DNA from: Microbacterium sp. MYb62
GTDB taxonomy: Bacteria; Actinomycetota; Actinomycetes; Actinomycetales; Microbacteriaceae
Direction: 5' to 3'
Assembly: GCF_002979475.1 (NCBI RefSeq)
Contig: NZ_PCOY01000001.1
Coordinates: forward strand, 310,001-374,000
Length of the DNA stretch: 64,000 nucleotides
Below, piece after piece: positions 54,268-64,000 of the stretch. The notes beneath the pieces were generated by a model that did no database searches, was not told the DNA's origin, and was given only the letters and a program-made list of their open reading frames with translations. Position 1 is the first letter of the stretch. Every line of letters begins with the position of its first letter. The position numbers and the translations under genes are program-made.

Positions 54268-55059
54268 TTAGCCCGCGAGCTTCTGGCGAAGGTCTGCGAG
54301 TCGTGCGGAGATGCTGCCGTCGATGACGTCATCGGCGATCTGCACGCGCAGACCTCCGACCACGGCAGGGTCGATGACGACGTTGAGCGACACCTGGCCG
54401 TCGTAGCGACGCGAGAGCGAGTCGCTGAGACGGGCGCGCTGGGCGTCGCTGAGGGCGGCCGCGGTGTGCACCGTGGCGACCACGCGACCCCGCTGATTCG
54501 AGACGATTCCCATCGCCCGGTTCAGCAGGCGACGAACACGGCGTCCGCGCGGCTGACGCACGAGCGACGTGATGATCAGCGTCGTGGCAGCGCTCGTGGA
54601 GCCTTCGGCCAGGAGGCGCTCGACGAGCGCGCTCTTGGCATCTTCTCCCCCGATGCGGCTGCCCAGAGCGAGCTCGAGCTCGGGGTTGGCCGCGATGACG
54701 CGAGAGAAGCTGAACAGCTCCGCCTCGATGTCCGCGCCGGGCTCTGCGATCGCGGCAGCGCGGATCGCGAGCTCCTCGATACCGTCGACGAGTTCACCCG
54801 CGTTCGACCAGCGCTCTGCGACCGCGGTCTTCAGTACGCCCTGGGCGCCTGCGGAGAACCCGCCGAACACCGCGGCCACGACGTTCTGTCGTGCCGCGGC
54901 GGGAGCGGAAGGGTCAGCAAGCGCGCCGCTCAGCTGGGACGACTCGCTCACGGCACGCGCGGCAGCCAGCAGCTCCCGTGCGGTGTCGAGCGTGATGTCC
55001 TTCGCTGCGGCAAGCGTCTTGATGGATGCCGCGAGTGCCTGAGTGGTCGCGCTGCCCAT
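54268..55059 (-). CDS. atpH: ATP synthase F1 delta subunit
   Basis: Joins the peripheral stalk to the head. The 263 residues exceed the 177 of E. coli; the C-terminal part ([37 protein letters not shown]) is the conserved region. The start overlaps the stop of atpF by one base. Confidence 0.95.
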   Translation of the reverse strand: MGSATTQALAASIKTLAAAKDITLDTARELLAAARAVSESSQLSGALADPSAPAAARQNVVAAVFGGFSAGAQGVLKTAVAERWSNAGELVDGIEELAIRAAAIAEPGADIEAELFSFSRVIAANPELELALGSRIGGEDAKSALVERLLAEGSTSAATTLIITSLVRQPRGRRVRRLLNRAMGIVSNQRGRVVATVHTAAALSDAQRARLSDSLSRRYDGQVSLNVVIDPAVVGGLRVQIADDVIDGSISARLADLRQKLAG

Positions 55060-55613
55060 TACTGAGCCGCCTTCTCGGATGCCTCGAGGTCGGCGAGGAA
55101 GCGGTCGACGACAGCCGTCGCACGTGCGTCGTCGGAGAGCGTCTCGCCGACCACGCCACCGGCGAGGTCGAGGGCGAGCGTTCCGACCTCGCTGCGCAGC
55201 GACACGAGAGCGGTCTGACGCTCTGCCTCGATCTGCGTGTGCGCGGTGGCGGTGATGCGTGCGGCCTCGGTGGTCGCGGCATCCTTCGCCTCGGCGACGA
55301 TCTTCTTGCCGTCCTCGCGGGCGGCCTCGCGGATCTCGCCGGCCTCGGTACGCGCTTCAGCGAGCTGACGCGTGTACTCCTCGAGTGCCGCCTCCGCCTG
55401 CTTCTGCGCCTCATCGGCCTTGGCGATGTTGCCCTCGATGGCGGCGGACCGCTCATCGAGCATCTTCGTCAGCTTCGGAAGGGCGACCTTCCAGACCACG
55501 ATGAGGATGACGATGAACCACAGGCCCGACCAGATGATGTCGTACCACGCAGGGATGAGGGGGTTGTTCGGCTCACCCTCTGCTGCGAGGTTCGTGACAA
55601 GAGCGTTCAGCAT
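55059..55613 (-). CDS. atpF: ATP synthase Fo subunit b
   Basis: Peripheral stalk. The 184 residues have one N-terminal membrane helix (IIWSGLWFIVILIVVWKVALP) and a long, Glu/Ala/Lys/Arg-rich coiled coil. The delta gene is separate and not fused, unlike in mycobacteria. Confidence 0.96.
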   Translation of the reverse strand: MLNALVTNLAAEGEPNNPLIPAWYDIIWSGLWFIVILIVVWKVALPKLTKMLDERSAAIEGNIAKADEAQKQAEAALEEYTRQLAEARTEAGEIREAAREDGKKIVAEAKDAATTEAARITATAHTQIEAERQTALVSLRSEVGTLALDLAGGVVGETLSDDARATAVVDRFLADLEASEKAAQ

Positions 55614-55640
55614 CCTGTCTCCTTCAGAAGTCGGTGAGGA

Positions 55641-56727
<1,087 letters not shown>

Positions 56728-56796
56728 CGCGGGCTCCAGCTTCGGGGCACCGGTCTAAACCGGGGCGACGATGGTCGGTGTGCTACACAGCGCAAG

Positions 56797-56812
56797 CGCT
56801 CGCGGGCGAGCG
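56797..56812. other. Short hairpin between atpI and atpB
   Basis: CGCTCG/CGAGCG (6 bp, loop CGGG) in the 123-bp gap between atpI and atpB. It may be a weak terminator or a 5' leader structure of the atpB-C transcript. Confidence 0.35.
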
Positions 56813-56850
56813 GCGGGCACTTGTCAACACTATCAGAATCTGAGGGTCAC

Positions 56851-57369
56851 CTAAGACCGCGGACCGTCCTCGTGGGGCCCCTCGTCGATGTGATTCGCCG
56901 TCCCGGGAGCACGGTCTTCGGGCACCTCGGTCGGAAGCGTCGTGTCGCTGACGTTGGGCAGACGCATGCTGGTCAGCACGATCACATCGATCGCGAGCGA
57001 CATCAGCACACCGGCCACGATCGAGAGGAAGAACACCATCGGCTGCAGCCACGGCTGACCCGCGAGCAGGATCATCGCGACGACGAACAGTCCGAGCTTG
57101 AGCAGCCAGCCGCCCAGCACGATCGCGAAGAAGAGCTGCACGTAGAGCGGGTCGCCGTACCAGCGGTTGGCGATGAGGATGCTGATGCCGGTGATCGCCA
57201 GGAACACCGCGGCGAGGAGGACGCCGAGCAGGCCGCTGACGAGCCCCTCCCCCTGGGCGACGAGTAAGCCGACGCCGCCCGCGATGATCGCGAGCACCAC
57301 GGTGGCGACCGCCGACCAGATCAGGGTGCGCCGCAGGATCGGCGTGCTGGAAACGGGGCTCGGACTCAT
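56851..57369 (-). CDS. AtpI-like membrane protein
   Basis: The 172 residues have four membrane segments (about 12-32, 36-56, 70-92, 97-120) and a polar, acidic C-terminal tail. Position directly upstream of atpB and the layout match AtpI, which assists Fo ring or Mg2+ handling. The ATG overlaps the wecA-type stop by one base. Sequence similarity to AtpI is weak, so the call leans on position. Confidence 0.7.
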   Translation of the reverse strand: MSPSPVSSTPILRRTLIWSAVATVVLAIIAGGVGLLVAQGEGLVSGLLGVLLAAVFLAITGISILIANRWYGDPLYVQLFFAIVLGGWLLKLGLFVVAMILLAGQPWLQPMVFFLSIVAGVLMSLAIDVIVLTSMRLPNVSDTTLPTEVPEDRAPGTANHIDEGPHEDGPRS

Positions 57370-58538
57370 CAGGACTCCACGGGTGTCGGGTCGGGTTCTG
57401 CGTCCGCTGCGGCTTTTCTGCGGCGGGTGGGGCTCAGGGTGATGACGAGGCAGGCCGCGATGCCCACGACGCCGAAGGCGACGCCGGGCAGGTACTGGCC
57501 GGGCCAGTCCTCGCGCGCACCGACATACATCATCAGGACGGCGAGCGAGACGACCGCGGTCCATGCGTAGAAGATGAGGACCGCATCACGGTCCCGGTGG
57601 CCGAGATCGAGCATCCGATGATGCAGGTGCTTCCGATCCGGAGAGAACGGCGATCGACCCGCGCTCATCCGGCGGAGCACCGCGAGGCCGAAGTCGAGCA
57701 GCGGCAGCAGGACGACGAGCAGCGGCAGCAGGATGGGGAGGAACGCTCCCACCAGCTGGGACCGCCCGAGGCGCTCCGGGTCGAGGGCGGACGGGTCCAT
57801 CTGGCCGGTGATGGCGATCGCCGACGTCGCCATCAGCAGTCCGATCACGAGCGCGCCGGAGTCCCCCATGAAGAGCTTCGCGGGGCTCCAGTTCAGCGGC
57901 AGGAATCCGAGGCAGGCGCCGATGAGGACGGCCGCGATGAAGGTGGAGAGGTTGAAGTAGCTCGAGGCGCCGGAGTCGCGCGTGAAGATATAGGAGTACG
58001 CGAAGAACACGCCGTTCGAGATCAGGCAGACTCCCGCGACGAGTCCGTCGAGACCGTCGATGAAGTTCACCGCGTTCATGACGATGACGATGGCGAACAT
58101 CGTGATCGTGATGCTGAGCCAGCTCGAGACGACGATCAGGTCGCCGAAGGGCAGCGACAGGATCTGCAGACCGCCGCCGACCGTGATGACGCCGGCGGCG
58201 AGGAACTGCGCACCCAGCTTGATCATCCAGTCGATGTCCCAGAGATCATCGACCACGCCGATGATCGCGATCAGCAGCGAGGCGCCCAGGATCGACCACA
58301 TGGTCTGCGGCGGGATCCAGATGCTCTGGAAGAAGGGATTCACCGCGGAGAATCCGAACGCGGCGGCGATGCCGAGGAAGATGGCGACGCCACCGAGGCG
58401 CGGCGTCGGGGTCGTGTGCACATCGCGCTCGCGGATGCCGGGGTACAGCTTGAAGCGGAGGCTCAGCTTCCACACCGCCCAGGTCAACGCGAAGGTGATC
58501 GCGGCGGTGAGGACGATCGTGAAGAGATACTGCTTCAC
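57369..58538 (-). CDS. wecA: Undecaprenyl-phosphate GlcNAc-1-phosphate transferase (MraY/WecA family)
   Basis: Integral membrane enzyme that places a sugar-1-phosphate on undecaprenyl phosphate, the first step of teichoic, teichuronic or other wall glycopolymers. The 389 residues have eleven-like membrane segments, with GVVDDLWDID, NAVNFIDGLDGL (catalytic Asp pair), LFMGDSGAL and HLHHRML. Overlaps tsaC by four bases. Sugar is inferred. Confidence 0.92.
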   Translation of the reverse strand: MKQYLFTIVLTAAITFALTWAVWKLSLRFKLYPGIRERDVHTTPTPRLGGVAIFLGIAAAFGFSAVNPFFQSIWIPPQTMWSILGASLLIAIIGVVDDLWDIDWMIKLGAQFLAAGVITVGGGLQILSLPFGDLIVVSSWLSITITMFAIVIVMNAVNFIDGLDGLVAGVCLISNGVFFAYSYIFTRDSGASSYFNLSTFIAAVLIGACLGFLPLNWSPAKLFMGDSGALVIGLLMATSAIAITGQMDPSALDPERLGRSQLVGAFLPILLPLLVVLLPLLDFGLAVLRRMSAGRSPFSPDRKHLHHRMLDLGHRDRDAVLIFYAWTAVVSLAVLMMYVGAREDWPGQYLPGVAFGVVGIAACLVITLSPTRRRKAAADAEPDPTPVES

Positions 58539-59260
58539 GAATCCCCGTCCGGCTCCTGCGCGTGCGCGTGCTCCGTCGGCTGCTCCTCCGCCTCGAGCAG
58601 ATCGCCGAGCACCTCCTGCAGCTGCTCGCGCGTGACCGCGCCGTCACGGAGGATGCGTACGGTCGCCGGCGCGGAGTCGTCGCCGCGACGCACCAGCGAG
58701 GTGGCATCGACGATGGTGGACGGGATGCCGTCCTTGCTCAGCCCGTCGGCGAGGTAGACCGCGACGCTGTCGCCCAGCATCTTCTCGGCATCCAGCGCGG
58801 AGATGGCCGCCGACTCCCCCGTGAGGTTCGCGCTGGAGACCGCGAGCGGACCGGTCTCCGCGAGCAGCTCGAGGGCGACCCGGCCCTCCGGCATCCGGAC
58901 CGCGACGGTACCGAGAGTCTCTCCCAGATCCCACACCAACGAGGGCTGCGCCGGGAGCACGATCGTGAGTCCGCCGGGCCAGAAGGCCTCAACGAGGCGC
59001 TCGACCGGCTCGGGGACCGACTCCGCCAGGGCCGCGAGCGTCTCCTTCGTGCCGATCAGCACGGGCGGCGGCTGGTCGCGTCCTCGCCCCTTCGCATCGA
59101 GGAGGCGCTGGACCGCGGCCGGAGAGAAGGCGTCGGCGGCGACGCCGTAGACGGTGTCTGTGGGCATGACGATGAGGTCGCCACGGCCGATCGCCTGGCG
59201 CGCATTGCGCATGCCGGCGAGCAGCTGCGACTCGTCGCGGCAGTCGAAGATGGAGGACAT
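58535..59260 (-). CDS. tsaC: L-threonylcarbamoyladenylate synthase (Sua5/YrdC/TsaC family)
   Basis: Makes threonylcarbamoyl-AMP for the t6A modification of tRNAs decoding ANN. The 241 residues have the YrdC fold: VMPTDTVYGVAADAF, AFWPGGLTIVLPA, and VSSANLTGESA. The acidic/His tail is not conserved. Overlaps wecA by four bases. A TAGAAT box lies nine bases before the ATG. Confidence 0.93.
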   Translation of the reverse strand: MSSIFDCRDESQLLAGMRNARQAIGRGDLIVMPTDTVYGVAADAFSPAAVQRLLDAKGRGRDQPPPVLIGTKETLAALAESVPEPVERLVEAFWPGGLTIVLPAQPSLVWDLGETLGTVAVRMPEGRVALELLAETGPLAVSSANLTGESAAISALDAEKMLGDSVAVYLADGLSKDGIPSTIVDATSLVRRGDDSAPATVRILRDGAVTREQLQEVLGDLLEAEEQPTEHAHAQEPDGDS

Positions 59261-59312
59261 GACGGTTCGATTCTATGCCGCGCGGTCGCGCCGCATGCTC
59301 GGAGTCCGCTGA

Positions 59313-60173
59313 TCAGGGCCGGATCGCGGTGGTGGTGCGGTCGCGCAGCGTCAGGTCGCGATGCGTCGCCGCCGCTCGCCAGCCGTCCCCGGTGAGGATC
59401 TCCCTGATCGATTCGCCCTGCAGCTCGCCGTGCTCGATCACGAGGAGACCGCCCGGTCGCAGCAGTCGCAGCGCCCGCGTGCTGAGCACCCGGACGATGT
59501 CGAGGCCGTCCTCTCCCCCATACAGTGCCATGGACGGATCGAAGAGCCGCACCTCCGGATCGCGGGGGACCGCGGCGTCCGGCACGTACGGCGGATTCGA
59601 GATGACGACGGACGCGGTTCCATCGAGCTCGGGGAACGCCTCGCGCAGGTCGGACAGGACGAGCGTGAGGTTCTCGACCCCCGCGACGTTCCGGCTGGCC
59701 CAGGCATAGGCGTCTTCGGAGAGCTCGGCCGCGAAGACGCGGGCATGCGGGACCTCCGTCGCCATGGCCAGGGCGATCGCTCCGCTGCCGGTCCCGAGGT
59801 CGATGCCGATCGGTGCCGGCTCGGCGGAGTTCAGCAGCGCATCGATCGCGTACTGCACCACGGTCTCGGTCTCCGGTCGCGGCACGAAGACCCCCGGTCC
59901 GACCGCCAGCTCGAGGTGCCGGAATGCCGCGGTGCCGGTGATGTGCTGCAGTGGTTCGCGCGAGGCACGGCGCGTCACGAGCGCATCCAGAGCCGCTGCG
60001 CTCTCTTCATCGATCCCGTCGCCGCGGATGATCGCGGCCTGCACCTCACCCCGGCGGCGGCCGAGCACGTGCCCGGCGAGGAGTTCGACGTCGACCATGG
60101 GATCCGGCACGCCGACGTCGGCCAGGCGCTGGACGGCCGTGCGGACCGTCGCGGCAAGAGAGGTATCGGGCAT
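59313..60173 (-). CDS. prmC: Peptide chain release factor N5-glutamine methyltransferase
   Basis: Methylates the Gln of the GGQ motif in release factors. The 286 residues have the SAM-binding [17 protein letters not shown] and the catalytic NPPYVPD (NPPY). Heads the prmC-tsaC-wecA-atpI series. ATG at 60173 is seven bases after TACGCT (60186-60181). prfA is not next to it in the window. Confidence 0.94.
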   Translation of the reverse strand: MPDTSLAATVRTAVQRLADVGVPDPMVDVELLAGHVLGRRRGEVQAAIIRGDGIDEESAAALDALVTRRASREPLQHITGTAAFRHLELAVGPGVFVPRPETETVVQYAIDALLNSAEPAPIGIDLGTGSGAIALAMATEVPHARVFAAELSEDAYAWASRNVAGVENLTLVLSDLREAFPELDGTASVVISNPPYVPDAAVPRDPEVRLFDPSMALYGGEDGLDIVRVLSTRALRLLRPGGLLVIEHGELQGESIREILTGDGWRAAATHRDLTLRDRTTTAIRP

Positions 60174-60273
60174 GGATTCCAGCGTAGAGCGCCGGGCGCC
60201 GTCACAAAGCCGTTTCCCCAGGACCCCTCCCCTAGGCTTGTCCGGCAGCGACCCCCGCACAGGAAGGCTCACC

Positions 60274-61212
60274 ATGCCCGGCATCCACTCCGACATCACG
60301 ACCGCTTTCGGCAACACACCCCTCGTCCGCCTGAACCGGGTGACCGAAGGCCTCGGGGCCACCGTTCTCGCCAAGCTCGAGTACTACAATCCCGCGTCCA
60401 GTGTGAAGGACCGCATCGGCATCGCGATGATCAACGCCGCCGAGGCATCGGGCGAGCTCGCACCAGGGGGCACGATCGTGGAGTCCACGAGCGGCAACAC
60501 GGGCATCGCCCTCGCCATGGTCGGCGCTGCCCGCGGCTACCGGGTCATCCTGACGATGCCGGCATCCATGTCGAAGGAGCGTCGCGTCCTGCTGAAGGCC
60601 TTCGGCGCGGAGATCGTGCTCACCGACCCCACCAAGGGGATGAGCGGAGCGATCGAGGAGACCAAGCGCATCGTCGCCGAGACGCCGGGGGCGATCTGGA
60701 TCCGCCAGTTCGAGAACGCCGCGAACCCTCAGATCCACCGCGAGACCACCGCGCAGGAGATCCTGCGCGACACGGACGGCGCGGTCGACATCCTCGTCGC
60801 GGGAGTCGGCACCGGCGGCACCGTCACGGGCACCGGCCAGGCGCTCAAGGCCGCGAAGCCCGGCGTGCAGATCATCGCCGTCGAGCCGAAGGACTCCCCC
60901 GTGCTCACTGAGGGACACCCCGGTCCGCACAAGATCCAGGGCATCGGCCCGAACTTCGTCCCCGACGTCCTCGACCGCGACGTTCTCGACGAGATCCTCA
61001 CCGCCGAGTTCGACGAGTCGCTGCGCGTCGCGCGCGACCTCGCCGCCAAGGAGGGCCTGCTCGTCGGCATGTCGTCCGGCGCGGCCGTCGCCGCGGCGCT
61101 GAAGGTCGCCGCCCGTCCGGAGAACGCCGGCAAGACGATCGTCGTCGTGATCCCCGACACCGGTGAGCGGTACCTCTCCACCGCGCTGTTCGAGGATCTG
61201 CGCGAAGACTGA
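60274..61212 (+). CDS. cysK: Cysteine synthase A (O-acetylserine sulfhydrylase)
   Basis: PLP enzyme that makes L-cysteine from O-acetylserine and sulfide. The 312 residues have [11 protein letters not shown] with the PLP Lys, [11 protein letters not shown], and [18 protein letters not shown] stands before the ATG; TAGGCT at about 60232 is a candidate -10 box. cysE follows after eight bases. Confidence 0.96.
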   Translation: MPGIHSDITTAFGNTPLVRLNRVTEGLGATVLAKLEYYNPASSVKDRIGIAMINAAEASGELAPGGTIVESTSGNTGIALAMVGAARGYRVILTMPASMSKERRVLLKAFGAEIVLTDPTKGMSGAIEETKRIVAETPGAIWIRQFENAANPQIHRETTAQEILRDTDGAVDILVAGVGTGGTVTGTGQALKAAKPGVQIIAVEPKDSPVLTEGHPGPHKIQGIGPNFVPDVLDRDVLDEILTAEFDESLRVARDLAAKEGLLVGMSSGAAVAAALKVAARPENAGKTIVVVIPDTGERYLSTALFEDLRED

Positions 61213-61220
61213 GTCGTTCG

Positions 61221-61793
61221 ATGGGCATGATCGGGCGCATGCGCGAGGACATCGCGGCGGCCCGCCTCAGAGACCCGGCGGCGCGCAGCGCTGTCGAGGT
61301 CACTCTGCTGTACCCGGGACTGCACGCCATCTGGGCGCACCGCGTCTCGCACGCGCTCTGGCGGCGTCGACTGCGCCTGCTCGCGCGCACCGGCTCGCAG
61401 GTCTCGCGGTGGCTGACCGGGATCGAGATCCATCCCGGAGCGAAGATCGGACGTCGCTTCTTCATCGACCACGGCATGGGCGTGGTCATCGGTGAGACCG
61501 CAGAGGTGGGCGACGACGTGATGTTGTATCACGGCGTCACCCTCGGCGGGCGCACGCGCACAGCCGGCAAGCGGCATCCCACTCTCGGCGACGGGGTCGC
61601 CGTCGGCGCGGGTGCGAAGATCCTCGGGCCGGTGACGATCGGCGCGGGCTCGGTGGTCGGCGCGAACGCCGTCGTCACGCGTGACGCCCCGGCGGACAGC
61701 ATCCTCGTCGGGGTGCCGGCGAAGCCGCGCCAGCGCGCGGACGGCGAAGACACCCGGGCGCTGCTCACCGCACCCGATCACTACGCGATCTGA
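61221..61793 (+). CDS. cysE: Serine O-acetyltransferase
   Basis: Acetylates serine with acetyl-CoA, supplying CysK. The 190 residues have an N-terminal helical part and a left-handed beta-helix with [40 protein letters not shown]. It is the short CysE form and lacks the long N-terminal extension of E. coli (273). ATG at 61221 is used; ATG at 61227 is equally possible. Confidence 0.95.
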   Translation: MGMIGRMREDIAAARLRDPAARSAVEVTLLYPGLHAIWAHRVSHALWRRRLRLLARTGSQVSRWLTGIEIHPGAKIGRRFFIDHGMGVVIGETAEVGDDVMLYHGVTLGGRTRTAGKRHPTLGDGVAVGAGAKILGPVTIGAGSVVGANAVVTRDAPADSILVGVPAKPRQRADGEDTRALLTAPDHYAI

Positions 61794-61813
61794 GCGGAAC
61801 GGCCCCGAAAGGA

Positions 61814-62221
61814 CTAGCGGCGGGCGGTCTTGGCGGCTTCGACCCGCTTGCGCAGGAAGATGAGCGGAAGCAGCACGCTGCCGACAGCGGTGATCAGCCA
61901 CACGATGACCGACCCGAGCAGCCACCCCGTCAGGTCGGTGATCCGGAGGCCCCCGATGGGCAGCAGCACGACGATGATGAGGGAGATCAGCGTCGAGAAG
62001 ATCCCGATCCCACCCATCAGCACCGGCGCGTAGCGGGTGGCGATCTTGCCGACCCAGGGCGAGAGCACACTCTGCAGGATCGCGAAGATCAGGATGCAGA
62101 TGACGAAGCCCCACCACTTGTCCCACTCGATCTCGAAGCCGTCGAGCAGGAGGTCTGCGGCGATGAGGCCGAGCCCGGCGGACACGACGTACATCAGGCC
62201 GCGGAACAGGAGAGTGATCAC
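61814..62221 (-). CDS. Holin-like four-helix membrane protein (phage holin family IV type)
   Basis: The 135 residues have four membrane helices and a basic C-terminus (RKRVEAAKTARR). This family is named after phage holins but is widespread on actinobacterial chromosomes without phage genes; the role is unknown. The GTG start is six bases after TATGCT (62233-62228). No prophage genes are nearby. Confidence 0.8.
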   Translation of the reverse strand: MITLLFRGLMYVVSAGLGLIAADLLLDGFEIEWDKWWGFVICILIFAILQSVLSPWVGKIATRYAPVLMGGIGIFSTLISLIIVVLLPIGGLRITDLTGWLLGSVIVWLITAVGSVLLPLIFLRKRVEAAKTARR

Positions 62222-62227
62222 GGGCTG

Positions 62228-62233
62228 AGCATA
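62228..62233 (-). promoter_or_regulatory. -10 box of the leaderless holin-like gene promoter
   Basis: TATGCT then CAGCCC and the GTG at 62221. Confidence 0.45.
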
Positions 62234-62291
62234 TCGCCCTGCACGGCCGGCGGCGGGGAGCTCGGCGCCCGCGCTTCCCGCCGCCGGGTCG

Positions 62292-63836
62292 TCACTGCGC
62301 CACGAAGAACGGGACGGCGCCGGTCAGGATGCCGACCGCGAGCATGACCAGGGACACGATCGTCGCACGCCAGAGCACCTTGCGGTGGTGGTCGCCCAGG
62401 TTCACGCTCGCGAGGGAGACGAGCAGCAGGATCGCGGGCACGAGCGGGCTCTGCAGGTGCACCGGCTGACCGGTGATCGAGGCTCGCGCCATCTCCACGG
62501 GATCGATGCCGAAGTTCGCCGCGCTCTGGGCGAGAACCGGGAGGATGCCGAAGTAGAACGCGTCGTTCGACATGAAGAACGTGAACGGGATCGAGAGGAC
62601 CCCGGTGATCGGGGCGAGGAACGGGCCGAGCGCCGGCGGGAGGACGTTCGTGATCCAGGTCGCCATCGCATCGACCATCCCGGTGCCGGTGAGCACGCCG
62701 ACCAGGACTCCGGCTGCGATGACCATCGAGACGACGCCGACGATGCTCGGGGCGTGCGCGACGATCTCCGAGGCCTGCTCCTTGATGCCCCGGAAGTTGA
62801 TCACGAGGGCGATGCCGGCGCCCACCATGAACACGTACGGCAGCGGCAGGATGTCGAGCACCAGCAGCACCATCACCGCGACCGTGAGCACCAGGTTGAA
62901 CCAGATGAGCTTCGGCCGGAGCGTGGGGCGGGCGGGGTCCAGCATCGTGTCGGCCATGGCCGTGTCCGCAGGATCGACGCTCGCTGCGGACACGGGAGCG
63001 TGTCCCCCGGCGACGACCACGAGATTGCCGGTGCGCAGCGACGCCCGTGCACCGGGCTTGGGCTCGGCTCCCCGGAAGATCTTCGGCACGGTGGAGAGCG
63101 ATCCGCCGTCGGCACCGGCGAGCAGCCCCTCGGAGCCGAGCCGTCCGAGTCGCCGGCGCTCCTGCAGGCCGAGTATCCACGCGAAGCCGAGGGTCACGAT
63201 GATCCCGGCCCCGAGGGCGGGAAGCATCGGCACGAAGATGTCGGTCGGCTGCAGCCCGAGCGCCGTCGCCGCCCGCACGGTGGGACCGCCCCACGGCACG
63301 ATGTTCAGCGTGCCGTTCATGAGACCGGCGACGCAGGTGAGCACGACGGGGCTCATGCCCAGACGGAGGTAGATGGGCAGCATCGCCGAGGTCGTGATGA
63401 TGAAGGTCGTCGAGCCGTCGCCGTCGAGGGACACGGCGCCGGCCAGGATCGCCGTCCCGAGGACCACCTTCGCCGGATCGTCACCGAGCAGACGGGTGAT
63501 CACGCGGATGAGCGGATCGAACAGGCCCACGTCGATCATGATCCCGAAGAACATGATCGCGAACATCAGCAGGGCCGCGGTCGGCGCCATGGTGCCGATC
63601 GCGTCGAGGATCATGTCGCCGAGGCCGAGGCCCGCTCCCGCGAAGAGCCCGAACGCCGTGGGCACGAGGATCAGAGCCACCATGGGTGTCAGGCGCTTGG
63701 TCATGATGAGCGTCATGAACGCGAGCACCATCGTGAATCCGAGGAGCACCAGCACCCATTCGGGCGGCACGAACGCCACGTCGTAGGTTGGCGCCTCTTC
63801 GGCGGCCGCGAACAGGCCGGTGAGTGCGTCTGGCAT
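62292..63836 (-). CDS. Citrate:cation symporter (CitMHS family)
   Basis: Imports citrate with a divalent metal or proton. The 514 residues have eleven or twelve membrane helices, with a large polar loop (about 225-295). Family motifs are MFAIMFFGIMIDVGLFDPLIR, VSLDGDGSTTFIITTSAMLP and VPWGGPTVRAATAL. AAGGAG stands before the ATG. A gene starting at 63993 on the other strand is divergent, and may be a regulator. Confidence 0.92.
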   Translation of the reverse strand: MPDALTGLFAAAEEAPTYDVAFVPPEWVLVLLGFTMVLAFMTLIMTKRLTPMVALILVPTAFGLFAGAGLGLGDMILDAIGTMAPTAALLMFAIMFFGIMIDVGLFDPLIRVITRLLGDDPAKVVLGTAILAGAVSLDGDGSTTFIITTSAMLPIYLRLGMSPVVLTCVAGLMNGTLNIVPWGGPTVRAATALGLQPTDIFVPMLPALGAGIIVTLGFAWILGLQERRRLGRLGSEGLLAGADGGSLSTVPKIFRGAEPKPGARASLRTGNLVVVAGGHAPVSAASVDPADTAMADTMLDPARPTLRPKLIWFNLVLTVAVMVLLVLDILPLPYVFMVGAGIALVINFRGIKEQASEIVAHAPSIVGVVSMVIAAGVLVGVLTGTGMVDAMATWITNVLPPALGPFLAPITGVLSIPFTFFMSNDAFYFGILPVLAQSAANFGIDPVEMARASITGQPVHLQSPLVPAILLLVSLASVNLGDHHRKVLWRATIVSLVMLAVGILTGAVPFFVAQ

Positions 63837-63992
63837 GCGTTGACTCCTTCGTCGTGGCCCCGTCGTCGGCGACGGGTCCCGATGAGATTAGGCAATCCCC
63901 GACGACCGGGTGCGGTATCCCGCATTCCCGGGGCTTCTGCGCGTAGCGTGAGTTCTGCGCATATTGCGCGAGTGCAGCACGGGAGGAGCACG
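63837..63992. promoter_or_regulatory. Divergent control region of the citrate transporter
   Basis: Palindrome GCGCATATTGCGC (63957-63969) and two direct repeats of TTCTGCGC (63935-63942 and 63953-63960, 18 bp apart). A TAGCGT at 63944-63949 is a possible -10 box for the plus-strand gene. Regulator binding is inferred. Confidence 0.4.
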
Positions 63993-64000
63993 GTGCCGAA
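63993..64000 (+). CDS. Start of a divergent gene (GTG CCG AA..), cut by window edge
   Basis: GGGAGGAG at 63981-63988 is a good ribosome site for a GTG at 63993. Only two full codons and two more bases are visible. By position it may be the two-component regulator of the citrate transporter, but this is inference only. Confidence 0.4.

Noticed and set aside
61814-62221. Prophage remnant, because of the holin-like gene
   Set aside because: No other phage gene, integrase or att site is nearby, and this family is common in phage-free actinobacterial regions.

Overview
The window is high-GC chromosomal DNA from an actinobacterium, most likely a Microbacterium or close relative in the Microbacteriaceae. 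The evidence is the gene order (dxr, site-2 protease, ispG, proS, nusA, ylxR, infB, rbfA, truB, ribF, and prmC, tsaC, wecA, atpIBEFHAGDC), the PhzE-like fused anthranilate synthase, and many start codons sitting six bases after a TANNNT box. No rRNA, tRNA, CRISPR array, insertion sequence or prophage is visible. The content is mostly housekeeping, with small accessory inserts.

Layout. 1-5.5 kb: the start of a PiT phosphate transporter, cut by the window edge, with a tandem Pho box in front of it; oligopeptidase B; a DUF559 protein that looks internally shortened; and pfkA. 5.7-8 kb: an SNF2 helicase. 8-24.4 kb: a minus-strand translation and transcription backbone (proS, nusA, ylxR, infB, rbfA, truB, ribF), interrupted by mutY, a large LuxR regulator, an amine oxidase, a LOG protein and a PNPOx protein. 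24.5-30.4 kb: an RNB ribonuclease, a membrane protein/GntR pair with its own operator, a nucleotidyltransferase, an AlaX-type editing protein, an NTF2-like protein and ispG. 30.5-32.6 kb: a trp leader peptide and attenuator in front of a fused PhzE-like anthranilate synthase. 32.6-39.8 kb: an ECF42-type sigma factor with a frameshift and its DGPF partner, the site-2 protease, a putative copper pair, a Mur ligase paralogue and dxr. 39.9-49.8 kb: FKBP lipoprotein, PlsC, OsmC, asparaginase, an orphan EccC-like FtsK/SpoIIIE ATPase next to a PP2C phosphatase, an aldo/keto reductase, a DUF5684 protein and YaaA. 49.9-60.2 kb: the complete ATP synthase operon behind prmC, tsaC and wecA. 60.3-64 kb: cysK-cysE, a holin-like membrane protein and a CitMHS citrate transporter, with the first codons of a divergent gene at the right edge.

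How the genes work together. dxr and ispG belong to the MEP isoprenoid pathway; Mur ligase and WecA use cell-wall precursors, WecA acting on undecaprenyl phosphate. nusA-infB-rbfA-truB serve transcription and ribosome function. cysK-cysE make cysteine. The atp genes encode one F1Fo enzyme. The items most worth checking are the trp attenuator with a leaderless leader peptide, the shared promoter/start module on at least fifteen genes, atpB with no ATG/GTG/TTG start, the sigma factor frameshift, and the EccC-like/PP2C pair.
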